A stretch of 38,689 bases of DNA, from the IMG/VR virus record IMGVR_UViG_3300007735_000704, positions 1 through 38,689 of that record. One strand, given 5' to 3'. The notes under the pieces were generated by a model. That model ran no database searches, was not told the DNA's origin, and saw only the letters and a program-made list of their open reading frames with translations. Position numbers and translations under genes: made by a program. The stretch's first letter is position 1. The number at the start of each line of letters is the position of its first letter. This DNA comes from a virus. Below, piece by piece: positions 7,985 to 16,011 of this stretch.

Positions 7985-8224
7985 CTAGTTAGCTTGGATG
8001 ATGAGTTTGCCGTTGTCCTCCTGCACGAGGAAGTTGGAGTTCTCGCACAGGATGGAATCAAAAGTTCCGAAAGTGATGACGATCTTGGAAACGCCGTCCT
8101 CCAGGAGGAGGAACCCCTCGTCCTCGCGCAGAAGGTCCCGGCGCATGATCGGCAGGTCGGCGCCACCACCATTGGAGCTGATGGGCTGATCGACGCCGAG
8201 TCCTAGGCCGAGTCCGAGTCGCAT
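7985..8224 (-). CDS. Small protein upstream of the tail fibre
   Basis: The 79-residue protein opens with a Gly/Leu repeat (RLGLGLGLGV) and ends with two short beta repeats that share LLLEDG/VQEDNGKLII-type sequence. It has no membrane segment. The position between another small protein and the fibre gene suggests a virion or fibre-assembly role, but I recognise no family. The ATG at 8224 follows the upstream stop after one base. Confidence 0.55.
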   Translation of the reverse strand: MRLGLGLGLGVDQPISSNGGGADLPIMRRDLLREDEGFLLLEDGVSKIVITFGTFDSILCENSNFLVQEDNGKLIIQAN

Positions 8225-8225
8225 A

Positions 8226-8480
8226 TCAGGCCCACTTGCGGTTGTATAGGACCAGTGAGCCGCTTGAAATTGAGATGGAGGTGAACACGCCGTTGATGCT
8301 GTCGCCGGCCTGGATGGTCACGCCGCCACCAAGATCGGTGATGTTGGACGTGCAGGATCCGAGAATGGTCGTCGAGACAGCATGGATCTCCATCCAGTTG
8401 CCGCTTACGGTTCCGTTCGATGCGGTGATGTATCGGCCACCGTTTTCGCCGGCCAGTTGGCGGTTTGATCCGACATTCAT
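8226..8480 (-). CDS. Small beta-rich virion protein
   Basis: This 84-residue protein is Ser, Thr, Gly and Ile rich. Its pattern (GGRYITASNGTVSGNWMEIH, then LGGGVTIQAGDSINGVFTSI) resembles small phage capsid-decoration or fibre-base proteins. Its ATG overlaps the stop of the upstream gene. I do not recognise a named family. Its position between the capsid transcript terminator and the fibre supports a structural role. Confidence 0.55.
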   Translation of the reverse strand: MNVGSNRQLAGENGGRYITASNGTVSGNWMEIHAVSTTILGSCTSNITDLGGGVTIQAGDSINGVFTSISISSGSLVLYNRKWA

Positions 8481-8860
8481 AGGGTGAACTTCTGACTGCT
8501 TCGTTTTGTGCCACCTGTGAAACCAACCTGCAAGCGTGTAGCCCCACAGCGCACTCGCACCTCGGGGTTATCACGCTCGACTTCTTTGAGAAATTGGGAA
8601 TCCCGCCAGCAATCGTATCCGAGCCGTTGACCCCAGGCATGGTAGAGGGTGGGGTCGATTCGCATCCGCAAGCGTCCCATGCCATCGACAGAACGGATTT
8701 CCGTTTGTGAGTCCTTTGCGATGCGTTTTTGATCAATACCTGCCTTAACCCAGTCCTTTTGGATGCCGGTTTGGAACTCTTTGATGACGGCGCGGCGCAG
8801 TTCGCCTGGCAGATCGTCCAGAGCGTTTGCGATGACGGATGCTGCGGAATTATGGGCCAT
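8477..8860 (-). CDS. Hypothetical protein following the capsid gene
   Basis: This 127-residue soluble protein is mainly helical in its first half (DDLPGELRRAVIKEFQTGI) and Arg-rich in its second half. It begins at the first ATG after the capsid terminator; the T-tract of that terminator lies immediately upstream, so no purine-rich ribosome site is present. Translation therefore either depends on read-through transcripts or starts at a weak site. Phages with SU10-like capsids often carry small head proteins here, but the function is not recognised. Confidence 0.6.
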   Translation of the reverse strand: MAHNSAASVIANALDDLPGELRRAVIKEFQTGIQKDWVKAGIDQKRIAKDSQTEIRSVDGMGRLRMRIDPTLYHAWGQRLGYDCWRDSQFLKEVERDNPEVRVRCGATRLQVGFTGGTKRSSQKFTL

Positions 8861-8903
8861 GAGAAAAAGAAAGGAGGGGAGGCCCGGGTGTGGGCCTCCC
8901 CTC
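8861..8903 (-). terminator. Rho-independent terminator after the capsid gene
   Basis: On the minus strand a perfect 12-base-pair stem (arms 8874-8885 and 8892-8903, GAGGGGAGGCCC paired with GGGCCTCCCCTC) encloses a six-base loop. It is followed by a T-rich tract (CTTTCTTTTTCTC) that ends at the start codon of the next gene. It begins ten bases after the capsid stop codon. It should end or attenuate capsid transcripts and so set a high capsid to downstream ratio. Confidence 0.85.
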
Positions 8904-8912
8904 TGAGGATGA

Positions 8913-9974
8913 TTAGGTGGCGCAGTTGAAGAAGCCGAAACCGCTCGGGTTCTTCACCACGAGACCGGCGATGGCCTCAATCAAGCGGGCAGGGCCGCCG
9001 CCAGCGTCAGGCAGGGTCTTGACCTGCGGCAGCTTGGCGTAGCGAACCTCGACCATGTCCATCGGGATGATGTAGCCCTTCTGAGCCTGCACATCCAAAT
9101 CAGTACCATTTTTACCACCAATAAAAGTGGACGGATGTAAAATTAGCCGTCCGAAATCCCCTTCAAAAATATCGATTGAGGATTTATAGGTATCGCTCGC
9201 AAGTTCTTGATTAAACGTGCGGACGCTGGTGGCGGCGATGGCGTTGTTGTTGGCAACCTCGGTGGTGCGCGAAGAGGTGAGGTTGGTGAACGCACGCTTG
9301 AGCGTGGTACCCAAGATGCAATCGTAGTCCCGGAAGGTGCCGGTGACGCCGTAAACGGCAGTCAGCACGTTCTGAACGGTGGCCTCGGTCAGCGAGGCAC
9401 TGCCACTAGTGATGACGGCGCCAGAGGCAGGGAGGAACGGAGAACCGGAGGCGCACGCACCGATGTTGGCGGCGTTGGTGCTGTTGAGCCAGTTACCGAG
9501 CGATCCGGTCAGGTACGGGTTGCTGGTGCTGACCTCGGTCGACGCAGCCTGGTTGGTGCACATGAAGGTCGCCTCCATAGAGCGCTTCAGTTCGACCAAT
9601 CGTTTAGCAATGCCGTTGGCGAGCTCATCGCTCACGCCGGCCACGTTCTGCGTCTCGGCGATGAAACCGATGCGCAGGTCGTTGCGGAACACCTGACCGT
9701 AGTTGTTCAGGCGGGTCCGGTTCTGAACCGGGTTGCCGGCGCTGGATACGGTCACGTCAGCACCGTCGACAACACCACCCATGATCGGGGCAGCGTAGTT
9801 GTCGACCTGCCACGAGAACTGCATATTGCCGAGGTCCTTGCCCTTGGGGGCCATGGACACGAACGGCGTCGACTTGGCGTCAACGATGGCGATGTAGTCC
9901 GCCAGATCCTCACGGATCGAGGACGTTGAAGCGAGGGGTACTGTACCGGCTTGGTTTTCTTGGAGTAGGGGCAT
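8913..9974 (-). CDS. Major capsid protein (SU10-like)
   Basis: The 353-residue protein follows the scaffold gene. It begins with a short tail and then LADYIAIVDAKSTPFVSMAP, which I recognise from the DUF5309/SU10-like major capsid family. A conserved pattern of Asn- and Arg-rich strands (NPVQNRTRLNNYGQVFRND) and a C-terminal domain (MDMVEVRYAKLPQVKTL) follow. No protease gene is seen, so maturation may not need cleavage, or the protease is unrecognised. A lower-GC patch of about 100 bases (9121-9220) lies within the gene. A strong terminator follows. Confidence 0.85.
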   Translation of the reverse strand: MPLLQENQAGTVPLASTSSIREDLADYIAIVDAKSTPFVSMAPKGKDLGNMQFSWQVDNYAAPIMGGVVDGADVTVSSAGNPVQNRTRLNNYGQVFRNDLRIGFIAETQNVAGVSDELANGIAKRLVELKRSMEATFMCTNQAASTEVSTSNPYLTGSLGNWLNSTNAANIGACASGSPFLPASGAVITSGSASLTEATVQNVLTAVYGVTGTFRDYDCILGTTLKRAFTNLTSSRTTEVANNNAIAATSVRTFNQELASDTYKSSIDIFEGDFGRLILHPSTFIGGKNGTDLDVQAQKGYIIPMDMVEVRYAKLPQVKTLPDAGGGPARLIEAIAGLVVKNPSGFGFFNCAT

Positions 9975-9977
9975 GAT

Positions 9978-11021
9978 TTAGAGCATCCTTTTGAGTACTT
10001 GAGCCAACTCGGTGGTCGTTCCGGACTTGGTGAACTTTGACTTGGCCGCATCCAGGCCGACCTTGGCCACATCCTTCTTTGCAGGGATTGCGGTGGGTCG
10101 ACCGGGCTGACTGGGCGCCTTGGCAAGCGGGCGGGTGGCAGATAGCTTGCCCTTGGCGGACTCCTGCGACAGACGCAACTTGCGCCCGGCAATGAAGTCA
10201 CCGACCAGCACTTGGTACTCAGGCAGTGAGGCAATCTGCGGCAATTGCCGCAGGACGGCCTGCGCCTCGGTGTACTCGGTAGCCGAACGGTCTTTCCACC
10301 ATGGGTAGAGCTGTTCTGCGATTGGCTTGATCTGCTGATAGTTCTGCAGGAAGCGGGCGCGGTTGGGGATGTGCAGGTCGATGGCATCTTCTACACGCCG
10401 CTTGATCTGCTTCACCTCATCCGAGCTGTACTCCTTGCCCTCTACTTCGCAGCCGTCGATGTTGTCCTCGCACCACCGTTTCAGATTTCGGGCCTTGCTC
10501 CACTCATCGTTGAGTTTGGACGCATCCCATATATCGGAAAACGGGTCTGCGGCGGACTGCACCGGGGCGGGCCTCTCGACACTCTGCTCCAGCTTGGTCT
10601 TGGCCTCGTTGAGCTCACGCTCCAACGCATCGGCCTTTTCCTGTGCCTCGCGTTTCTGGCGGGTCAGTTTGTCGATGCGCTTGCGGAAGCCCAGCGATTC
10701 CTCGTCGCTGTTCTCTTCAGTCTCGGAAAGAACCTCCTGCTCAGGCGACTCGGCCTGAGCGTCCGTTTGTTCTGCGGTCGGCTCCGCATCCTCGGCCTCC
10801 GGTTCCGCACTCGCGGCCTCGGGCTCCGGCGTTTGTCGCTCGACGGCTGACGCTTTCTCTTCCTCCCCGCTGAAGCGTGACTTCAGTAGCTTGGCCAACG
10901 CCGATTCGTCGAACTGCATCGGGTTGATTGGGGGCTGTGCCGTGTTTTTAGACAGGGTCGCTTCCTGTTTCGTCGGGATGTCCATGCTTTTAGACCCTGC
11001 AAGCCGGGTATTCTGCGCCAT
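9978..11021 (-). CDS. Scaffolding protein
   Basis: This 347-residue protein has the layout of a phage scaffold. An acidic, low-complexity Glu/Ala/Pro segment at about residues 50-108 is followed by a coiled coil rich in Lys, Glu, Ala and Leu (about 110-150). A helical region and a basic C-terminal tail (KFTKSGTTTELAQVLKRML) come next; such tails bind capsid proteins in other phages. It lies directly upstream of the capsid gene with a three-base gap. The start is ATG at 11021; an ATG at codon 13 is possible. Confidence 0.75.
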   Translation of the reverse strand: MAQNTRLAGSKSMDIPTKQEATLSKNTAQPPINPMQFDESALAKLLKSRFSGEEEKASAVERQTPEPEAASAEPEAEDAEPTAEQTDAQAESPEQEVLSETEENSDEESLGFRKRIDKLTRQKREAQEKADALERELNEAKTKLEQSVERPAPVQSAADPFSDIWDASKLNDEWSKARNLKRWCEDNIDGCEVEGKEYSSDEVKQIKRRVEDAIDLHIPNRARFLQNYQQIKPIAEQLYPWWKDRSATEYTEAQAVLRQLPQIASLPEYQVLVGDFIAGRKLRLSQESAKGKLSATRPLAKAPSQPGRPTAIPAKKDVAKVGLDAAKSKFTKSGTTTELAQVLKRML

Positions 11022-11064
11022 GGTTGTTGAAGGCCAACCAAGAAGCCATTGGTTGAGTGAGAGC

Positions 11065-11307
11065 CTAGAATTGACCGGAAGTCAATTCCTTCTCGTTTCT
11101 TAACGCACTGATTTGTGCGATGAGATCCTTGATTGCGGCGGCCCGGCCTGAGTTATAGGCACGGTCTTCCGCAGAAAGTGATGGGATAATGGCGTTGTGC
11201 ACCTCATCTCGGAGCGTGTCGTCGAGGATTTGACCAATGGCCTTGAGCACGGGGTGCTCCTCGGACACGGAGAGGGCCTCGGAGAGCTGTTCGTCGGTCA
11301 GTTTCAT
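11065..11307 (-). CDS. Small helical protein between portal and scaffold
   Basis: The 80-residue product is helical (SVSEEHPVLKAIGQILDDTL) and soluble, and starts in an ATGA overlap with the portal gene stop. I recognise the general pattern of small proteins between portal and scaffold in many phages, with an EHPVxxAxxQ-type motif, but not a function. Its position suggests a head assembly accessory. Confidence 0.65.
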   Translation of the reverse strand: MKLTDEQLSEALSVSEEHPVLKAIGQILDDTLRDEVHNAIIPSLSAEDRAYNSGRAAAIKDLIAQISALRNEKELTSGQF

Positions 11308-13391
11308 TGGACTCCAAGGCGGCCCGTGATGGCGTTCTGCTGCTGTTGGACGCTAAATTGCAGGTTTTCAATGTACTTCTGCAGGTTGGCTTGAAAGAGC
11401 GGGTCCTGCTGCAGTTGGGCCTGATATTTGGGGTTGGATTGCAGGACTTGCTGCGAGAATTGAAGGCGCATGGGCGCGGTGGGGTCGTTTTCTCGGAGCT
11501 GCGGCGGGTTGCCGAGGGACATCAGCGCGATCTCGTCGTTGGTCTCGTTGAACATCTTCTGGGCGGCGGGTCCCTGCTGCATGACCAGCTCGCTGGCCAG
11601 GGTCGGGTCGATGGCCCGGAGCGCAACGGAGATCAGCTTGGCCCGGTCAATGACGCCGGCGGTGTCGAGGGGAAGCACCAGGGTGCTGATGGCCTTTAGC
11701 TTCTCGGTCACGAGGTCGGTGCTCATCTCGCGCACGTCGAATTTGAGCATCACGTCAAAGTCCTGCACGTCCTGCGGGAGCGGAGTGGCCGAGGCCGTGA
11801 TGCGCTGGATCTCGGCGGGGCCGATGTACTGCAGGGTGAGTGCGAGCACCTGGCGGAAGGCCTCGGTCCAGCCGTGCAGCCAGTTGTTGATCAGTCGCTG
11901 CTGGCGCATCTGGGTGATGACCGGCGGGACCTTCTCGGTCGGGCGCCCGAAGTATCGGTCGGTTTGGGCTTCGATGGCTGCGATCAGTTGGAAGGCAACG
12001 CCGGGCTCGCGGGCGGGCGGTTGCAAGAAGCCGATTTCGCCGCGGCGCAGGACTGGGATCTGGATGGCGGGGCCGATCTTGAGATTGCCGCCGCGGGTCT
12101 TGGGGACCTCGATGGGCGGCAGGGTGGCGAGGGACGTGTAGTCGAAGATGGAGTCGCGCTGGGCCTTGACCTCGTGCTGCCAAGTGGAGCAGACCTCGGG
12201 CACGCCGCGGCTTTCGGTAATCTGGCGGTGAATCAGCTCGGAGCGCCAGACAACAAAGGGATACTGGCCGTGCGCGTAGTCGAGGGCCTCGAAGTAGCCC
12301 CACTTGTCGCCGACTTGGGGGGAGAATACCGTGTAGAACACGCCCGGGATACCGTCGGAATCGACGGCTTTTTGATAGGCATAGACGATTTCGATGAGGT
12401 TCTCGCGGTCCAGGATTGAGTTTTCGGCAATACCGACGGCGCCGTACTGGAAGGCAGCGTAGTCGCTGAAACGGCCCATCGTGTTGATGGCTTCCTGGGC
12501 CCATTCGGCGTCCCACTCCTCGGTCTCGACTTTGTTCAGGAGCTGGGCCTCGGTCATGTAGAAACGGCGGAAGACTACTCGGGCGGACTGGATGTCGGTT
12601 GTCTCCGGCGGGAATACCAGCTCGTCCCAGGGTGCGAGGGCTGCGATCATGGGCTTGTTGGTGACCATGGTCGGGATGGGGAAGTCGCACTCGCCCTCCT
12701 CGCGGAGCTCGCGGATGGCCTTGAGGGCCCGGCGCTTGCGCAGGTTGGGGAAGGCAGCGATCAGGAGTTCCGCGGATTGGTCGTCGGCCTCGGGGTTGGC
12801 GATGAGATTGGGCAGGTCGGCAAGGACAGAACCTGCGGGTGATTGGGCGGCAAGGGCCATGACCTGATCCATGGTCAGGTACTGCTCCTTCTGTCCGAGC
12901 TCTTGCTGCCAGGTAACATGGACGCCGGCCCATCCGTAGGTCCAGAGGTACTGGGAGAGCAGCTCGACCTCGCGGGTGAGGTCGTTGTACATCCGGGCGT
13001 TGACCGTCCAGTCCATCAGGTTGTGCGCGGTGACGGCTTGGTCGAGCTGGCTGATGTTGGTGGGCGATACGCGGAGCATTGAGCGCCAGAAGGAGGTGCT
13101 GCAGAGGTCAACGAGGCCGTTGATCACCTCGTCGGCAAGCGGGATGCGCGTGTCGGAGGCACCGTCCCAAGGGAATGCCGGGGCATTGCGGTTGGAATCG
13201 TTCCACTTCTTCCCATCGTCGCTCTGTCCGGGCCAACGGCAGAAGCGCACGTTCTCCACATTTTCGACACGGGCGTAGACGCCGTAGTCGGTGGCCGAAC
13301 GCCGCAGCTCCTCGGTCAATGCGCTCACGTTGGGTGAGTCGCCGACCCGGGCCATCACGTCGGTTGCCTGCTTGTAGGAATCTCCTTGCAT
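11304..13391 (-). CDS. Portal protein
   Basis: I start this at the ATG at 13391 (695 aa), because the longer reading begins with a TTG inside the terminase gene. The protein has the size and pattern of a large portal (P22-like family). It has an N-terminal region with conserved aromatic and acidic residues (PAFPWDGASDTRIPLADEVI), a long central clip/stem region and a Gln-rich C-terminus (QQDPLFQANLQKYIE). It is placed between terminase and scaffold. It forms the ring through which DNA is packaged and ejected. No clear ribosome-binding site precedes it. Confidence 0.8.
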   Translation of the reverse strand: MQGDSYKQATDVMARVGDSPNVSALTEELRRSATDYGVYARVENVENVRFCRWPGQSDDGKKWNDSNRNAPAFPWDGASDTRIPLADEVINGLVDLCSTSFWRSMLRVSPTNISQLDQAVTAHNLMDWTVNARMYNDLTREVELLSQYLWTYGWAGVHVTWQQELGQKEQYLTMDQVMALAAQSPAGSVLADLPNLIANPEADDQSAELLIAAFPNLRKRRALKAIRELREEGECDFPIPTMVTNKPMIAALAPWDELVFPPETTDIQSARVVFRRFYMTEAQLLNKVETEEWDAEWAQEAINTMGRFSDYAAFQYGAVGIAENSILDRENLIEIVYAYQKAVDSDGIPGVFYTVFSPQVGDKWGYFEALDYAHGQYPFVVWRSELIHRQITESRGVPEVCSTWQHEVKAQRDSIFDYTSLATLPPIEVPKTRGGNLKIGPAIQIPVLRRGEIGFLQPPAREPGVAFQLIAAIEAQTDRYFGRPTEKVPPVITQMRQQRLINNWLHGWTEAFRQVLALTLQYIGPAEIQRITASATPLPQDVQDFDVMLKFDVREMSTDLVTEKLKAISTLVLPLDTAGVIDRAKLISVALRAIDPTLASELVMQQGPAAQKMFNETNDEIALMSLGNPPQLRENDPTAPMRLQFSQQVLQSNPKYQAQLQQDPLFQANLQKYIENLQFSVQQQQNAITGRLGVQ

Positions 13392-13402
13392 AGTGAAATG
13401 GT

Positions 13403-15115
13403 TTAGTATCCGCCGCCGCCGCGGCAATCAAAGCCCCCATGGCCTACGAAGGCAAGACCTGAGACTAAAAGCATACCCAAGCAGTCGATGGGATCCTTGG
13501 TGCAGCCCTTCTGCCCGTCGCGTCCGGTGTGCTCGGAGAGTGCGTAGATCAGGTTGGCGCAGTTGTCGGTGATGTAGAGCGATGGTTCGTTCAGGGGGGT
13601 GAGGGGCTGGGTGGCGTCGTAGGAGAGGAGCGAGTTGATGGCGCTGGTGCGCTGGTCGACGGGCACGCCCGGGGCAGGTATGAATGCCATAGGCTCGTCG
13701 AGGGGGTTGTCGGATTCTGCGAGAAGGTCGATGAGCGTGGTGCCTCCGGCCTCGGAGAGAGCGGGAGAACCGCCGGCTTTGGGGTCGATCAGGCGCATCA
13801 CGGGCTCGCCGTAGCCGAGCTCGGACTCGATCTGGCGGAAGAGGTTGCGGTACTCGGAGATTGAGCGCCCGGCGTCGAGAGTTTGGGCTGGCCCGAGCTT
13901 GCCGTCGGGTTTTTCGGAGGGTAGGGCCCACTCGCCGTAGTTGCTGAAGTCCGGGAACTCGCGGACAACGACGCGCTTGCCGTCCTCGTAGACCAAGAGC
14001 CAGAGGCAGAACCAATTACGGGCGCCGGCGGGGTCGCAGACCATGTACAGGGTGCCGCCCGGGGGCACTTTGGAGGATGGGATGCAGTGGATATCGGGGC
14101 GGAAACGAGCGAAGGCCTTCCCGATGTTGTCCGAGGCCCACCCGTAGGCCCGGGTCAGGATCTGGCCCATGGGCGAGGCGACGAGTTTGCTCTTCATCTC
14201 GTCGAAGGGGTTATAGGGGTTGTCCTCGGAGTAAAAGAAGACCGTTTTGCGCTTGGTTGCGGGCTGTTCCATTACCCTGGGGGCCTTGCCGGGCGGCCAT
14301 GTAGGCAGACCCTGCTTGCCGGCAAGGAGTTCGCCGGTGCCCCAGTCCTTGACCTGTGAGCCCGCGGTGAATTCCTTGTAGACGCTGGCTACGCCCTCAA
14401 GCGGGGTTTGGGTCACGAGTAGCTTACCGCGGCGGGTGATCAGGCGGTAGCGCAGTGTGTCCACCCAGGACTGCGGGACCAGCTCGTCGCACCAGATCAA
14501 GTCGGCCTCGCGGCCTTCAATGGTGTTCTCTGACTGGGTGTAATTCAGGAAGTCGCACCGGGAGCCGTTGGGCAGGATGAATGAGCCGTCGGTGAAGCCG
14601 TTCTTGCGGCTGTAATTCAGGTAGTGGATGCGGCCTTTCTTGGTGGCCCGGAGTGCGACGGGCAGGTAGTTGTAGATTGCGGGTTGTTGGACCGTGACCG
14701 AGGTGGCGTGACTTGTGTGGCAGCAGAGGACGCTGGCGTTCTCCTTCTCAATGAGGGTTTGAACCACGCGGCGTGCGGCCCAGAGGGTTTTGCCGGCGCG
14801 GTTGCCGCCGGAGATCAGGAGCTCCTGGGTGGTTTGAAACTCGGTGTTGGCGATTTCCCAGTGGTCCGGGATAAATCCGTAGGTGTAGGGGTCGGCTTTT
14901 TCGAGGAGTACGAGCTGGGTGCGCTTCTGCTTGAGCTCGAGTGCCCGAGGGTGGTGGGCGTCGACCCGGGGGATGACGGGGTGTAGGGGTTGTTCGTTCC
15001 ACCAGGTGTCGTTGCAGTGGTCGGAGCAGAAGCGCTTTTGGTTTGGGCCGGTGCGGATCTTGATTATCTCAAATGGCTTGGAGCAGGTGAGGCAGAGGCT
15101 GGGTGGTTGGCTCAT
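13403..15115 (-). CDS. terL: Terminase large subunit
   Basis: The 570-residue protein packages DNA. It has a zinc-finger-like N-terminus with Cys at residues 8, 11, 30 and 34, then a Walker A (GGNRAGKT, 103-110) and a Walker B with catalytic acid (DLIWCDE, 205-211). The C-terminal nuclease half carries acidic residues at 361 (MVCDPAG) and 444 (LIDPKAGG). The ATPase drives translocation and the nuclease cuts concatemers. It lies 278 bases downstream of the small-terminase candidate and 11 bases before the portal start. The N-terminal zinc finger is an additional module relative to the simplest TerL proteins. Confidence 0.9.
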   Translation of the reverse strand: MSQPPSLCLTCSKPFEIIKIRTGPNQKRFCSDHCNDTWWNEQPLHPVIPRVDAHHPRALELKQKRTQLVLLEKADPYTYGFIPDHWEIANTEFQTTQELLISGGNRAGKTLWAARRVVQTLIEKENASVLCCHTSHATSVTVQQPAIYNYLPVALRATKKGRIHYLNYSRKNGFTDGSFILPNGSRCDFLNYTQSENTIEGREADLIWCDELVPQSWVDTLRYRLITRRGKLLVTQTPLEGVASVYKEFTAGSQVKDWGTGELLAGKQGLPTWPPGKAPRVMEQPATKRKTVFFYSEDNPYNPFDEMKSKLVASPMGQILTRAYGWASDNIGKAFARFRPDIHCIPSSKVPPGGTLYMVCDPAGARNWFCLWLLVYEDGKRVVVREFPDFSNYGEWALPSEKPDGKLGPAQTLDAGRSISEYRNLFRQIESELGYGEPVMRLIDPKAGGSPALSEAGGTTLIDLLAESDNPLDEPMAFIPAPGVPVDQRTSAINSLLSYDATQPLTPLNEPSLYITDNCANLIYALSEHTGRDGQKGCTKDPIDCLGMLLVSGLAFVGHGGFDCRGGGGY

Positions 15116-15204
15116 TTCTTAATATTTTTCGTTTTGGGAAACCCGTCGACTTTTACCGTTCCCGCGGAATGCCCGACCCCCTCCCCCGGGGTGGCCCTTG
15201 TAAC

Positions 15205-15216
15205 GGGGTAGGACAT
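15205..15216. repeat. Direct repeat copy 1 (GGGGTAGGACAT)
   Basis: This 12-base sequence occurs again, identically and in the same orientation, at 15369-15380, 164 bases away. Both copies lie in the gap between the small and large terminase genes. I noticed no further copy elsewhere in the window, although I did not search exhaustively. Possible roles are an operator or a packaging recognition element. Confidence 0.6.
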
Positions 15217-15368
15217 TGACCCGGCGGAGGGGTGCTGACGTGCGTTTCGATCAATGTTTGCAGGGGTTTGCTGCGTGTTTGCGTCACCAAGTGAATATAA
15301 CTGCTATTGTAGGCATGAGTGGTGAAAACAGGCCTAAAAGCGTGGTTTTCAGTGGGTCAGCGGGTGGA

Positions 15369-15380
15369 GGGGTAGGACAT
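15369..15380. repeat. Direct repeat copy 2 (GGGGTAGGACAT)
   Basis: This is the second identical copy of the 12-base repeat found at 15205-15216. It begins 14 bases outside the stop codon of the small-terminase candidate (minus-strand gene ending at 15394). The two copies bracket most of the non-coding gap. Confidence 0.6.
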
Positions 15381-15393
15381 TTGGAGCCACTAC

Positions 15394-16011
15394 CTAAACC
15401 AGATCAGGTGTCTGCTCGTCGTTCACAGGGGTTACGTCGCGCTCCTTTAGGTCCTTCATCAGGTCGCGATGATTAACAGAAGCGGTCATTGCGAGGTGAA
15501 TTGAGGTAGGTTGCCCCTTAATCACAGCGAGTTTGTCGGTTAGCACAGCGACCGCTACGGGCAAGCCCCTATCATCGATCAAGTTAATAGAGGATTCAGC
15601 CAATCTCTTGGTGCCTTTCCAGATCGCGACCTCCAAGAATCCGGTGACATCGCGCCTCCAGTCTTCCTCGTTCTCAGGGTAGTCGACCGGGACCTTAACA
15701 CCGCGGACCAGCTTAAACGCAGTCGTCGGGCTGAGTCCGGTAGCTTCCGCGATCTTTTCAAGCGACTTGTTCTCCAGGATACCAGCGACAACAGCGTCCG
15801 CCTTTTCTTGGGTCAGCTTGTTGTTGAAGTGTTGGTTGGGATGATGGCTTTTGACGTACCCGAGCTCTTTGACCGCGTTGAATACCTTCTCCTGCGTTGC
15901 CTGGGGTATCTCGGTGTTACCTGCCAGCACCCGCTGGGTGTAGAGGTAATTGACGCCTGCTGCCTTGGCGACGTCCTCGATGCTCGGTTTCTTATCCTTC
16001 TTACCCGGCAT
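15394..16011 (-). CDS. HTH protein, small terminase candidate with LacI-type HTH
   Basis: From the ATG at 16011 the protein has 205 residues; a GTG at 16038 would add nine. Residues 10-55 match a LacI-family helix-turn-helix (SIEDVAKAAGVNYLYTQRVL, then a hinge-like second half). A second HTH-like segment lies at about 68-105 (SLEKIAEATGLSPTTAFKLV). The C-terminal part (VAVAVLTDKLAVIKGQPTS) resembles proteins encoded next to large terminases. Position directly upstream of terL suggests a small terminase that recognises DNA. No sugar-binding LacI domain is present. A transcription regulator is the alternative reading. Confidence 0.6.
   Translation of the reverse strand: MPGKKDKKPSIEDVAKAAGVNYLYTQRVLAGNTEIPQATQEKVFNAVKELGYVKSHHPNQHFNNKLTQEKADAVVAGILENKSLEKIAEATGLSPTTAFKLVRGVKVPVDYPENEEDWRRDVTGFLEVAIWKGTKRLAESSINLIDDRGLPVAVAVLTDKLAVIKGQPTSIHLAMTASVNHRDLMKDLKERDVTPVNDEQTPDLV

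Larger units (their letters stand above)
15116..15393 (-). promoter_or_regulatory. Non-coding gap between small and large terminase genes
   Basis: This 278-base stretch contains no open frame I can support and is one of the longest gaps in the window. It holds two copies of a 12-base direct repeat, an imperfect palindrome TTCCCGCGGAA near 15160 and a C/G-run region (15176-15192). No promoter of consensus type is evident on the minus strand. It could carry the late promoter, a packaging signal or operators for the HTH protein encoded just upstream. None of these is demonstrated. Confidence 0.4.

Noticed and set aside
13392-13427. Longer portal start at a TTG inside terL
   Set aside because: It adds an Arg-rich stretch encoded within the terminase C-terminus; the ATG at 13391 lies cleanly after the terL stop.
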